A stretch of DNA of 64,000 nt, from assembly GCA_000711775.1 (NCBI GenBank), contig ARYC01000825.1:1-64000 (forward strand), read 5' to 3'. The notes beneath the pieces were generated by a model. The model was not told the origin of the DNA. It was given only the letters and a program-made list of their open reading frames with translations, and did no database searches. This DNA comes from Oxytricha trifallax. Its lineage: Eukaryota; Ciliophora; Spirotrichea; Sporadotrichida; Oxytrichidae. The position numbers and the translations under genes were made by a program. This document shows positions 32,478 to 44,240 of the stretch, piece after piece (positions within the stretch are counted from its first letter, which is position 1; the number at the start of each line of letters is the position of its first letter).

Positions 32478-33937
32478 TCAAACAAATTTTATCTGCTTGT
32501 CTTTATTATATCTTTTGAACCTTGCTCTCTCTAGTTGGTCAAGTATGTCATCTAATGTTTACGAAGGATAGTTAAAAGCTCTCACGATTATCATCTCTAC
32601 TATGCTTTTAGTTTCTTTGCAGACATCTTCTTACTTTATATTTATCTGAGCCAAACTTATTAATTATTTTTCATGCTTAGTACCAAAGTAAGACATACAT
32701 TCCATGTCACTTTCTATTTTAATTGCTGCTACTGCCCAAACATCCCATTAAACTGAACCATTCGTCCACTTCTCTCTTATTGGGAAGTAATCGGATACCT
32801 GGTGTACCAAGTACCAAGTACCTGTGCTAAAGTGACAATCTCCTATCTTGAACCTCTATTGAAATCGATAACCACTACTTCTAAAGGGCAGAGATTTAGC
32901 ATAACGTTTTCAGCTTTCAAATCTTTTGAACATATCCAAGTTCATTCAACTCCTTAACACCCTTTATCATACCTGAGAGTATATCGTTGTAAATCATCAG
33001 GGTATCTATCGTGATATAGGTAGTCTCTCAGAGTCATCTCAAATTTCTATAGCCTTAATGCGATGAAACCATAGTTTAAAATAACACAATCGAGCTTAAG
33101 CAAATTCTTGAAGTCTTTTCTTTAGGACTCTCTAAGTACAATATATTCATTAGCAAACTTATTTTAATACTGTTGGTTCTTAAGAATATAGCTGAATGGA
33201 TAACCTTGTATGAGTATACTTCAATTTCTATGAGATTTGCTTTTGAAGGCAAGTTTATTTTCAAGTAGTTTTTAATACAAGTGCTGAGATCAACTGCATT
33301 TAATGCAGATATATTCATAGCCTTCGCTTAGAAACATGCTTAAATTGTATTAATTGCTGGCTGGTTCATCGATTCATATCGCTTCTGTCTCTTTAGTCTC
33401 TTTCTCTGCTCTCTTTATGACTCAAGAGTATAAGATTTTCTTTTGCAGGGACTAATTTTTAAGTTTCTTTATCCTGCATTAAAAATTCACTCAAATAATG
33501 CTTCTGCATATGCTTCTTTACTTTTGCAGAGTGTGTATAAGACTTCATGCACTTTGTGCATTAGTACCTTCCATCAACTTTATCATGCTTGAAATAGATC
33601 TTGGCTTTGCCAGAGTGTACCTCTTTAAGGTGTCTTTTCAAGGTTTGCTCGGTTGAGAAAAGATTCTAGCAGTCTTTATATAAATATATTTTTTTCTTTT
33701 CTATTTAATGCTGTTCTTTTAGCTCCTCAACATATTTAATTTATGTTTAAAGTCCTATATCTGCTCTTCTCTTCTTATTTTGAACTTCAATTTAGAAGAC
33801 CTCTGCTTCAAACTCGAGGGCTCTTAGGTCAACCTCTCTCTCAACATAAATAATTTCAGGCTTTTTTGTGGAACCAAAATTTAGCTATGATATCCAGAAC
33901 CAAGAGAAACTGATTTCCGATTTAAGTTAGCCGCCAT
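32478..33937 (-). pseudogene. TBE1-like ~57 kDa zinc-finger/kinase protein, copy 3, decayed
   Basis: Minus-strand region of 1460 nt (about 486 codons, so ~57 kDa if open), from the ATG at 33937-33935 (MAANLNRKS) to the TGA at 32480-32478. In order: an acidic coiled N-terminus, two C2H2-type fingers near 33690-33490 (the second YQCTKCMKSYTHS...HMQKH; the first has Tyr in place of its first Cys), then a protein-kinase-like part with ELNELGYV, a damaged HRD loop (KDLKAENVML), IDFN in place of DFG, and WDVWAVAAIKIESDM as subdomain IX. At least three frameshifts separate these parts, so it is dead. Divergent from the 22 kDa gene across a ~560 bp spacer. Confidence 0.8.
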
Positions 33938-34497
33938 GTTAAAATTCAAATTTAAATTCCTATTATAAAGCTCTAAAACCACTCTAGTTATAGTACTCTG
34001 TATTGGAGTTAGCACTGCAATAATAAGGGTTGATTCTCAAGTGTTAGAGATCATATTTATACTTAGTTTACAACTATAATTTTTCTAATTTCATGCTTAA
34101 TATTTTTAATTTTGGGACCAACTAAGAAAATATTCAGGTTGATACTGGTACCAATTAGGTTTTTAACCATTTTGGAACTATTCCATTAAAACCTCATTAG
34201 TTTAAAACTAAGTACTATATTAAGTTTTGGTACTATTTAATTGGTGCCAATTAAAATTAAACAGATTTAGTGCCAGTACTAATTAAATTTAAACAAATTT
34301 AGTACTAATTTAATTGAACTAAATTGATTAAATGGAGCTATATCTCCCAAGTTACATCTTCTGCCAGCTTTCTCCATGTATTTTTACCAGGTTCACCTCC
34401 TATAAGATGCCCATATTAAATGAAAAGATTTTAAATAGTAGGATCCAGAACTCTATATATTAAAATTTGAAATTTAATAACAAGAGAAGGAACAAGA
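33938..34497. promoter_or_regulatory. Divergent spacer with GGTACCAATTA-like repeats
   Basis: This lies between the two divergent start codons, where shared promoters are expected. It contains several direct and inverted variants of GGTACCAATTA / TAGTACTAATTTAATTG (34140-34330). No defined promoter elements are known to me for this family. Confidence 0.35.
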
Positions 34498-35133
34498 ATG
34501 GAATCCATAAGTACTGCAATGAAGTGGGTTGAAGCTTAAGAAATGATCTCAAGATTTAGTAGCAAGGAAGATCTCTATCAATACCTGACTCAATATGGTA
34601 AGCTTGTAACATATACTTACTTAATCATATACTATAGTGGGATTATTCCTTCCTACGATGGAAGGTACCAAAATTTCGTTCTTAAAAACTAAATTCTGTG
34701 ATGAGAAGAAAGCCTTTAAAAACAATGAAATTAAGTTGATAGAAATACCAAACTACCCAGAGATTTCAGTCATTAATCTCTACTTTGATGCGATGAAAGA
34801 TGAAGAGTTGGGAGTTTATCTTCCTACCAAGAAACAACTCTCTAAGAAACTTCCAGAAAGGAGTTTCCTCTTTGGTGTTCTTGTCACTTTAAGAGAGAAT
34901 TATCTCAGAGAGATCATTGAAGAAGCTCACAAGAAACGGTACACTATTTCTCCAGAAGATTAAAAGAAGCAAGGCATACTAATAAGCGAGACCTGGCTCA
35001 CTGAGCTTAAGAAGAATCTATTCCTCTCTAGTAAGCTTTGACAAATAACTTTGGAGGGAAACCTGGAACTGGTATATTCCTTAAGAAAAGCATGCGAAAG
35101 TTCACAGAGAAGAAAGTCATAGACTATTCATGA
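34498..35133 (+). CDS. TBE1-like 22 kDa protein, copy 3, three exons, open
   Basis: Exons 34498-34597, 34638-35030 and 35057-35133 total 570 nt and encode 189 aa (about 22 kDa), ending at TGA. The introns are 40 nt (GTAAGC...CTATAG) and 26 nt (GTAAGC...TTGGAG); copy 2 has introns at exactly the same two positions (36 and 26 nt) and a 100-nt first exon, which is strong comparative support. Motifs shared by copies: MESI(N/S), EDLY, VGLFLPT, TKISFLK, IEIPNYPEIS, AHKKRY(T/S)ISPE, KPGT(G/A)I. Function unknown; in TBE1 it accompanies the transposase. This is the only copy whose frame is open throughout. The C-terminus varies among copies. Confidence 0.8.
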
Positions 35134-35296
35134 AGTGAGCAAGTGATTTTTTAACGATGGTTAAAAGCCAGATGAAATGAACATAGTTGCAGGTGCTGGC
35201 ACAAAGAGAAGAAATATGAGCCAAAAAAAGCCATAAAAAGAGGAGAAGAAAGAGAAGCCAAATCCCTTTCTGGGTTATTTTAATATGGGAACTTAT

Positions 35297-36790
35297 TCAT
35301 TCATTTAAATCTAAAACTTTTTTATAAACATTAATTCTTCCTTCTCTCGCACAAACTGTTGTCTTATCTATGCTCACTCTCTTGCAGCTACTCTGAATCA
35401 AGTCTTCTGTATATATAGGCAAGTCATGCATTAGGTGATACAGCAGCAGTTTCTTGTTGTGAGTCTTGATTTAACTCCAATAGAATTCGATTCCATTAAA
35501 CTGTGGGCTATAAGGAACGTTATATACAGAATTTATGTTTAACTCTTCATAAGCTTTCTTGCACTCCTTAGTATTATAAACTGAGAGATTGTCAACAAAT
35601 AAAATGATCTCTTGATCTTTGTATTTATCTCTTAGCTTATGTAAGAACTCAATATTCAACTCTCGCTTAATAGAGCGAGGATGAATGACACAAGCTTCTA
35701 GACCTACATCTTCACAAATACCAACTAAAATTGCGTGAGTGACAACCTTTACTTTTTAGTAATATACTTCTATATTATCGTACTTTTTATACCAGGACTT
35801 ATTAATAAAAGTGTTTATTATAGGAATACATTTGATTTGGGAAATTAAATTTGAATTTAAAATAAATTAATTATAATTCGTGGCAGTTAACTTTCAGGAA
35901 ACACTGACAATATGGTACATTAAGGATAGAAAATTCAAAATAAGCTGGACTTTACAATTGGCGGTACCCCTCATCGCATAGCAGAAGAGAGATAACTCGA
36001 CTTTAATTTTGGGTGATTTGTTTAGTTGATTTTAATGCCAAAATTAAAGTCGAGTTATCTCGCTTCTGCGATGCAATAGAGGGGTACCGACAATAGTAAA
36101 GTCCAGCTTATTTTGAATTATCTATCGAACAACTATCATATTGTCAGGGTTTCCTGAAAGTTAACTGCCACGAATTATAATTAATTTATTTTAAATTCAA
36201 ATTTAATTTCCCAAATCAAATGTATTCATAAAATAATAAAAGTGTTGAATAAACACTGCTTCATCAGCGTGTATGAACTTGATGTTATTAGTAACAGCTC
36301 TCTGCATTTAATCACATATAAAGTTTAAATTATTACTATAAAATGGCACTGTAAAATCAATTACTCTCTTCACTCTGTTGACAGTCTTGAAAGTAATACC
36401 ATTTATTCTATAGATATTAGCTATAGTCTAAGGAGAGATACGCATGTCAGGAAACTTGCGATGAAACATGACAGCTCGTTCGTCAAGAGGAAAGTGAGCC
36501 CAATAATTTAAAGTCTTTGAGTCACAGAGGTAGTCAATATGGGTCTGAGTGAACTTTTATTTACTTACTGGATGTTTTCAAGTACCAGAATTAAAATGCT
36601 AAACAGCTAACATGCAGTGATACCTAACAGTTGAGGAACTCTTGCGTAGGAGTCTTGCTATGGCTGTATAATTCAGCACTGATTTGACTAAGTCTATAAT
36701 AATACTTGTACCATACCTAAGCTTAAGCAGTAAATCTAAATATTAATCATCATAAATAGACCCTAAATTTCGCTAATTTCTATTTCTCAT
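35297..36790 (-). pseudogene. TBE1-like DDE transposase, copy 3, split by a fold-back insertion
   Basis: Starts at the ATG at 36790-36788 and ends at the conserved TGA at 35299-35297 (...VLDLNE). Catalytic residues are present: Asp in HADEAVF just before the insertion, Asp in FVDNLSVYNT, and Glu in GIEFYW. A 418 bp palindromic element with a 13 bp target duplication sits directly after the first catalytic Asp motif. Apart from it I see no frame break, so the gene was probably active when hit. Roughly 60% identical by eye to the copy 2 transposase over well-aligned parts. Confidence 0.8.
35816..36233. repeat. Fold-back element, copy 3, with 13 bp target duplication
   Basis: 418 bp palindrome flanked by TAATAAAAGTGTT at 35803-35815 and 36234-36246. 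The transposase paralogues show the uninterrupted site with one copy of this sequence, so the ends are well defined: tips resemble TATTATAGGAATACATTTGATTTGG. Arms of ~180 bp around a spacer near 36005-36045. Confidence 0.9.
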
Positions 36791-37199
36791 TTTGCAATTT
36801 GACCTAATTTCTCTACTAACCCCAATAAGACCTCAACTATACCCTACAAATTAAAGCACTTATAAACCTCACTTAGGGGTTTTGGGGTTTTTAATGCATG
36901 GGGGTTCTGGATTAATTTACTGTAAAATGTGTCAAAAATGATTTTTAATATATTTTTATCTGTTCAAGCCACAGACACTTTCCTGTAATGCTAAATCTAA
37001 ATGAAAACATTGTGAACCTAATTTGATCTAAAAGTCTTTCTCAGTAGCGACTATTATAATTATTTGTTTTTTGATTTATTTTTGTAATTTTTCCATTTCA
37101 ATTCAACTTTAGCAATATTTCAGCGTTAAAGACTCAATTATACTTCCAAATAAAAAGTATGCATTATGGGTGAAGATGCCCATTGAAGACTTAACTATT
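36750..37199. repeat. Right TIR of TBE1-like copy 3 with G4T4 block
   Basis: Inner part 36750-36875, GGGGTTTTGGGGTTTT at 36876-36891, outer part 36892-37199. It is uninterrupted, so it shows what the left arm looked like before the Rep element landed. Confidence 0.85.
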
Positions 37200-40100
37200 A
37201 ATAATGTCTTGTTTAAGTATAAATACTATTCTAACTCTTTAACATATTATCATTGAGGTTAGAGTGTAATTAAATCTTTATTTTATAATGTTAAATAATA
37301 TTAAATCTCATATATATTTAATAGGTACTGGTATATTCATAATATAAAATATGTAAAAATATAAATTAATAATTATAAGTGAAAAACTAAAAACAGATTA
37401 ATGTAAATATGATGGAGATATATATTCACTAAAATTATATAAGTTAAATTTAATAAATTTTTAAAAAATTTAAAATCTTTTATCAAAAAGACAAAACATA
37501 AATAGCGATATGTAGGGAATTCAAAAACAATAAAGAATATAATTATCAAGAAACACTAAAAAAATAATGCATATAAAGGATACAAATGATATTGGGAAAA
37601 AGAATAAATCTCAACATACTTCCTCATCAATACATACAATTAAACTTTAAATATCGATAAATTTGCCCGTTTTGAAGATACCACAAAACGAAATTCTTAT
37701 TAGTGTTTAGCAAGGTCTAAATGATCCGGATCATAGTTTTTTAGTCAATTATTATAATGTTTTTGCAATGAAAATCTCTCTGTTCGTTCGTTCGTTCGTT
37801 CGAGTACTTGATCTTTTTTTTTAAGAAACACAGATTTATATTATTTGAATTAAGTCGAATTGAATGATTAGTCAAGTTAATAAATATTCTCAGAAATCAA
37901 AATACCTAATAAAATAGTTTAATATATAGTTATGCTGTAGTTGATGTCGCGCTAGTTAAGAACTGAAAATAGTGCAACTCTATTCTACATAATTTTTACA
38001 TTTATAATCTCTGCCAAATTTTAAGATTTTATTATTTCCGGAGCTTCTTACAAAATTTTATTTCTTTTGCTTGTTAAACCGTTTTTATATTTTACATTAA
38101 ACTCATTGGCCATCAAGTTATAAAATCTTATGTTTAGAATATTGTATGTGTTTTTAAGAAAAAGATATAAAATGTTTGGTGATAGATAATGTTACTAATA
38201 AAAGTAACAACCTTAAAATCTATATGTAATAATGCTCATAAAAATTAAATCTGAAAAGGAACTTAAGATTTATTGAAAAAGCAAGCAACTTTTAAAGAAT
38301 AAAAACTAATACGGTATTCAAAATAAATCATCTTAGAAATTAAGTGAACGGAGCCTCTCGCGAAAAATATATATTTTTGCGACTCACTTAGGATGTAATT
38401 AAATTAGAAATTTTAGCAGAGTCTAGGTCTATAACCACAACAAAATACAAATTCACACCATCACCAACAGTAACTTAAATTGCTTAATCTGATTTAGCAT
38501 TGGCAAACTATAAAATCATTTCAGTTCATTTTGATTAGAGAATCAAATATAATTAAATTTAATATTAAAAAATAATATTATACATTATACTTTTCGAGTA
38601 GATTTGTTCATTTTTCTGAATATTTAAACTTTCGATTTTTTTTACAAAATTGACCTAAATGGTACAATCTCTTAAGGAGAACATAAATGTTTTTAACTTT
38701 GCGCGTTTTTAAAATACAACAATTCTGATTTTATATTCAGAGAGGTCTAATTGACCAGAAACATTATTTTCGGGAGTTATTTGGAAATATAAATTGGAAA
38801 CTGCAATCTAGCGGGATATGTTTTTGCCTAGGCAAGGTAAAATATTTTTAGTGTTAGGAAAAGAATTGATTAATCAAAATTTATGAATTCTTATATATTG
38901 TGAAAAATCATTGAAGTCTTAAATAAGGGAAAATAATTATATTTTATAGAAATGAATTAAGTTATCTCGAAAACTATAATACACATTAACGCACGATATT
39001 CTACTTGAAGAACCAATAGTTATATTAAATGACATTTTATCTATGTGCAGTTTATGTTATTTTTATAATTTAGATCAATCTTTATTTAATTGATAATCTA
39101 TCTCATTATAAATTAACTCTCTCATTTTTTATTTATTGTAATTCCGAATACAACATATAAATTATAATAAAATAATAAAATCAAATTTGTAAATTATTTA
39201 TATTCCTTTAACTTCTTTCTTAATAATATTATATCTAAAAAAAGAAGTGGTTGGCCAATGGATTGTTAGGTATTTGTAGGTTATATGCTTTTTCATTAAA
39301 ATCTTCATAATATTAGTATAATTATGTTTCATATTTAGAGGAAAGTGGGCTGAGAATACTGCCTAATTTTATAACATTTGTTCTATTTGCTCGTCTCACC
39401 TTTTTTTCTTATGTATTAATTTTTGAAACAATATGTTATTTAAATTTATTACAGAGATTTTACTGAATTTAATTAAATAAATTACTTCACACTTTTAACA
39501 TATAACGCCTTCATCAATCCTTACCTAGGAATATGATTTCCCATAGTAAGAAATGCCAGTGTTGAAAAAATTCCTATACTAAAATGTGATTTATTATGCT
39601 AAAGTTGCCATCGAGAACCTCTTTAGTAGCCATAGACGTAAATAACTTCAAGGAGATTTGATTTCTCGATAAACTTAACATAATACCTATTATTTAAAAA
39701 TTAAGTGGTGCGAATGAAGTCTTCCAGAAAATATCCAAATTACAGTTTTGTAGATACCGCTTAAATCAATAGAAAAAACTATTGGAAAAAAGAAGCTCCT
39801 AGAAAAAATGTTTTTAAGGGACGTAATATTGAAGGTTTTTTACACAAACCACTCTATACTTTTGCTCATGCAACATCGACTATTTCTTGACCATTGAATT
39901 ATTTAAACCACAAAATTCTTTGTTTAAGTTAGTTTTCTCTGAAGCTGTTATTTTTTTCTAGAGGCATTCTACTTTTGCTTATTGCAAGATTGATTGCTTT
40001 GGCAAAAAAATGCTATTAAAATGAAACTTTAAAGACATCAAGACTACTTTTATTTGGTTAGTAATGCAACTCTGAGATGCCCCAATATTTATTAATGAAA

Positions 40101-41559
40101 TAATAGTCATTTTAACAAATGAAATTCAAATTAACTCATGTTCATGATGGACAAAAATACCAATTTATTCTCAAAACAAAGCAGTGTTATATTCAAAATT
40201 TAACATTGTAAATTATAGTTTAGGCAGAGTCAAGTTCTCTAGGTACTACCACAGTAACTTTTTCAGACATTGATATAAAACAGTTTATTGCAGAACAAAC
40301 TCTCGAAACAAAAGTTTGCTATAATTTGAATCTTTAGATATCAGATTTAATAAATAAACTGTTAGATTATCTAAAATAATGTATAATGTGAAAGATAAGC
40401 ATCATAATAAGTATATCAAATTTATTAAATTATCATCAACTAACTTTTGTTAAATCAAAGAATTCAACAACAGTAATTTTATCAACTGGATTAAACATGA
40501 TTAAATTACAGCTATTAATTCATAATTAGCAAAAATATTTATGATCTTAATTTTTCATTTGATGAATGCATATATGGAGTATTGCTGAATTGACTATGTT
40601 TGTCTAATTTAAATTAAAGTAATTAGGAAAGCCATAAAAATATCTGTATTTGATTTGAATTAGGTTGTATACACTCCTTTCAATGATTCTGCAAAATTAT
40701 TATATTTTATTGAAATCTCAGAAACTTTGTGGTAAATTATTAATTTTTTTAGCTGAGAAACTAAGTGTATTTTAGGTGTCTTGATAAAATAATCGGTGAT
40801 ACCAAAATTAATTGATTTTTATTATATGAATTAATCTTAGCAATTTACCATTATTGATTTTATCCTACTATATCTTTAATCTATTAAATATTCAAGTAAT
40901 TTAAATGATAAATAATTAGTTAAACCACTTAGAAAATATAAATTATCGAGTCTTTTCTTCAATCTTTTCTTTAGTATTTAACAAAATACAACACTGCCCT
41001 GTGTTTAATAGGCATAGCACATCATTAAGGCTATCTATCTGATAAACTTAATGTTCAATATACTCAATTGCTGATTATATTCTACATCTGCATGATTTAA
41101 TCTTTTTGTTTTTTAATAATCAGCAATGCTTAAATTTTTAATAATTTCAAATAAAATGAAGTTAAAATATAATGTTAAAAAAATTCAATTTAAATAGTTA
41201 ATTTATATATAATTTAATATTACACTTGAAAATATATAAAGTAATTTTTTAGAATTTTTAAGATAAGTTCTAATTAATGAATCTTGAATCTGCTGCATTC
41301 TATTTAAATCCTGTTTAAACGAAACTGTAGACAGTGACTTCTCATCTGCTGGTAACTTAATTTTTAGCCAATGTAGTGGTGATTATTTATTTATGCAATA
41401 GATTAGCCAGTGATTGAAGGAATTAACAACTATCTTGCTTCACAAATCTGCTTGAAAGACAAGTAAAAGTCTGTCATTGAATTAAATGGTAATATATTTA
41501 ATTAATATATACTGAATTTATGTATTTACTAAATAAGCTTAATGTCTTTGAAGATTAGA
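37200..41559. other. AT-rich DNA; only weak ORFs
   Basis: No domain recognised. Two plus-strand frames read tolerably: 37409-37675 (88 aa) and 38224-38619 (131 aa, with LTQDVIKLEILAESRS and a following TTTKYKFTPSPTVTQ). Both are within chance expectation. A (TTCG)4 microsatellite lies at about 37785-37803. An imperfect palindrome (TCGCGAAAAATATATATTTTTGCGA) lies at about 38358-38382. Confidence 0.5.
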
Positions 41560-42010
41560 TGCATGAAGATTGAAATAGATAACTCAGGCGAGGTAATCAA
41601 AGAAAGAGATATTGAAACAACGCATTGAAATGAGAAATAGTGCATAGTAACACTAGAAAACGTAGAGAATGGAGCATAAATCCACTTGTCCAAACATTTA
41701 GATCAATTCTTGAGATGATTAAGTTTAAAAGAACAATTCAACACTCGAACAAGAAAAGAGAACGTAAAATAACAACAATAAAAAAGTTTAGCAAGTTTGG
41801 GGAGGATCTAACGGAATCATAAGACTGTCTATTTGGTAAGTATAGGGAAATCAACACAGAAAGGAAGAAGAAATATCTAGTGCAAATAAACAAGAATAAG
41901 TGATTAGTAGCAGACGATATTAGCCAAGATTGTGAAATAATGGAAATCCACAACGAAATGAAGGAAATTGCACAAGTTGAGAAATAGTAGTATTTATTGA
42001 GAATAGCTTT
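41560..42010 (+). other. Lys/Arg-rich coding-like patch
   Basis: Purine-rich on the plus strand, with frames rich in Lys, Arg and Glu (SNKKRERKITTIKKFSKFG; EIMEIHNEMKEIAQVEK). The frame from 41640 has one TGA at 41901 and continues in frame afterwards. No ATG context or homologue. It may be a gene fragment. Confidence 0.25.
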
Positions 42011-42214
42011 AGCAAATGATATACTCGATAACTAATTGTTATAATAAAAGGTATATTGTTTATATTTTATCAAAGAATATTTCAATTATTATAAATATTT
42101 TTAAAATATTTTCATTTAGAAATGATCAGTTTCTTTAACATTATTAATGTATAAAGTGAAAACTGTATTTTTATTAATATCTTCAATTAGTAATAATCAG
42201 CCATTGACTATTTA

Positions 42215-42592
42215 TTGATTCTCAAACCTATTAATTATATATATATTTTTTTACTTCATTTATTAGTTTTAAATATCTTAATATTTATCTATTTAAATCA
42301 TTTAATTAATCAAAGCTGTAGAGCATTATCAAGTATTTTAAGTACTACTTTCTTTAAAAAAATATTTGTAATCGTTTTGAAAAATCATTTGCAGCAATTG
42401 GCGATGAGTATATTTTATGAAAGGTGTCAAGTCAGCAGTCAATTGATTCTTAGCTTCAGATATCTGTTTTCATTTAAAGAATTCTTGAAATATCCAAAGA
42501 TTTCTTTTATCCTTTTTCACTTGGTATTAATTACTACTATTTACTAAATGGAATGGAATAAATATAATAAAATAGTATAAGATATAACTTGA
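42215..42592 (+). CDS. Possible multi-pass membrane protein, unknown 125 aa
   Basis: The frame from 42215 (TTG; no certain ATG) is free of all three stop triplets for 110 codons and ends at the TGA at 42590-42592. Hydrophobic N-terminus (YIYIFLLHLLVLNILIFIYL) and a second hydrophobic stretch near the end (FILFHLVLITTIY), with an amphipathic middle. The absence of TAA/TAG is unusual in this AT content but not significant over the whole window. No homologue. Confidence 0.25.
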
Positions 42593-43049
42593 TTAATTCT
42601 TGAGATAGTAATTCAAACTACTTATCAACTATAAACTGAGCATCATCTCCACTGTCAACACTGCTTTGCTGTGAATATCAACTAAGCTCTCCTTCTTTAT
42701 CAGTCGTGTCTTACTTGTAATGAGCAGAGACTTAACAGCTATACTTATCAACAGCATAAAAATACATATCATTAATATTAATAAATATATATTTTAAACG
42801 AAGGAATTGAAATTTATTAAATTGATATTACCAAGAGTAGTTATAAATTGGTAAGTCATGAATTCTGTCAGTTAATTTCAGTCAAGCAAGTAAATGATAT
42901 TTCCAAGAAACGATCGTAAAAGACTCTGATTACAGGAGAAAATGGCAATATTGCTGATATAATTACTCCTGATTGACATATTTAATTGATGAATTGAGGA
43001 ATCTAAAGTTTAATGTTCTAATGCCATAAATGAACATGCCAAATAATAA

Positions 43050-43072
43050 AAATAATAATAATAATAATAATA
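43050..43072. repeat. (AAT)n microsatellite
   Basis: About seven AAT units in an otherwise unremarkable AT-rich stretch. Confidence 0.7.
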
Positions 43073-43869
43073 CTCTGGTTTAATCTTTATATGTTATTAA
43101 TTGAAATCTAAATCGATAATCTTTTGTGTATAGCTTTGGGGTCATCACTGAAACCAAAACAATCTCAAATGAAAAGAAAAGTACAACCTGCCTCCACGTA
43201 AGTTAAAATCACAAGATCACATGTTAGAAAACGACACTTTGAAATGTAAATTATAGAAAGTTATGATTTAAAAATAGTATCATTGGATTGCTAATATTAA
43301 TAATCCATTTAGATTGATTCTTTAAATTATTGCAATTTGAAATGCCCGATTTAATAGAAGGATTATTAACTGTCTTCCTATAATTAATTAAGAAAATTTG
43401 TTAATTTAAGATAATACAATACTTAAACATTAATCAAAACTCAAGATCTAAGATGGTTGATAAAATAGATTATTATGATAAAATCATGATTAAGGAATAT
43501 ATTTTTTTAAATTAGTTTCAAAATGGACACATATTATTGAATTACTACTTCAAATTAAGATATAAATTTACTTTTTAAAATTAAGGGGATATCAAAATCA
43601 AAATGTTTACAAAACTTTTCAAATCTAGCTTCTATATAATGATCATAATTATTATTAAATTCAATTTCTGAATAGTAAAACTAACATTTGAAGGGAATAA
43701 TTTAGAAATCTAAGCATATAAAATAAGTTATGTATGTAATTTAAATGATGTAGATCTTTGAATTAATTACTCTTTATATTTTATGAATGATTAAAATGTA
43801 TTACTTAAGGTCATTTTTAAGTCTTATCTTTATAATCTAATACTGTTAACTTTAACATTAATCCATTAC

Positions 43870-44240
43870 AGTTTCAATAGTACGACCAAGGCATTTGAAG
43901 AATTTATGCCTCCCACTAACCACATCATTTTCCTTCACAAATTTACGAATCACTTCTGGTGGCAAGTGAGCAATAAAGATACATACAATTAACCTACTGG
44001 AGAAGCAATTTAAATTCTTTAGGACAGTATGCCAAATCTTTATTTAATCAGGATGCTTAGGCAAGTTTGTTCAAGTGAAACAAGCTTTGCAATCCTTCTT
44101 CTATAGTAAAGACTTGGTATCCTCATTTATATCATGAACATCAGTTTTATTTAACTTCTTTAAATACATCATATAGCTCAGCAAATGACTAACTTTCAAT
44201 TTCCAACATATGATAATTTCATCATGATAAGGAGAATTTG
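43870..44240 (-). other. Coding-like minus-strand stretch, unknown
   Basis: One minus-strand frame reads well over ~120 codons with a single TGA: ...KSLLQKKDCKACFT, then TNLPKHPDQIKIWHTV, then HLPPEVIRKFVKENDVVSG and CLGRTIETVMD. Local GC is slightly higher than the surroundings. No family recognised. The Pro/Cys/Trp content is better than chance frames nearby. Confidence 0.35.

Larger units (their letters stand above)
29920..37199. mobile_element. TBE1-like transposon, copy 3, with nested insertions
   Basis: About 7.3 kb bounded by long TIRs (about 300 bp outer part, then a C4A4 block, then ~140 bp inner part). It carries all three TBE1-type genes: zinc-finger/kinase (minus), 22 kDa (plus) and DDE transposase (minus). 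Three later insertions inflate it: a Rep/SF3 element in the left TIR (30221-32332), a MITE inside that (31225-31690), and a fold-back in the transposase (35816-36233). Without them it is ~4.75 kb, the size of copy 2. Sequence outside the C4A4 block is absent from copies 1 and 2, so this is a distinct subfamily. Confidence 0.85.

Noticed and set aside
37785-37803. (TTCG)n run as a regulatory element
   Set aside because: A simple microsatellite of about four units with no supporting context.
42215-42592. Treating this long stop-free frame as a certain gene
   Set aside because: A frame of 110 codons without any stop triplet is roughly expected about once in a window of this size and composition. 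Kept only as a low-confidence candidate.
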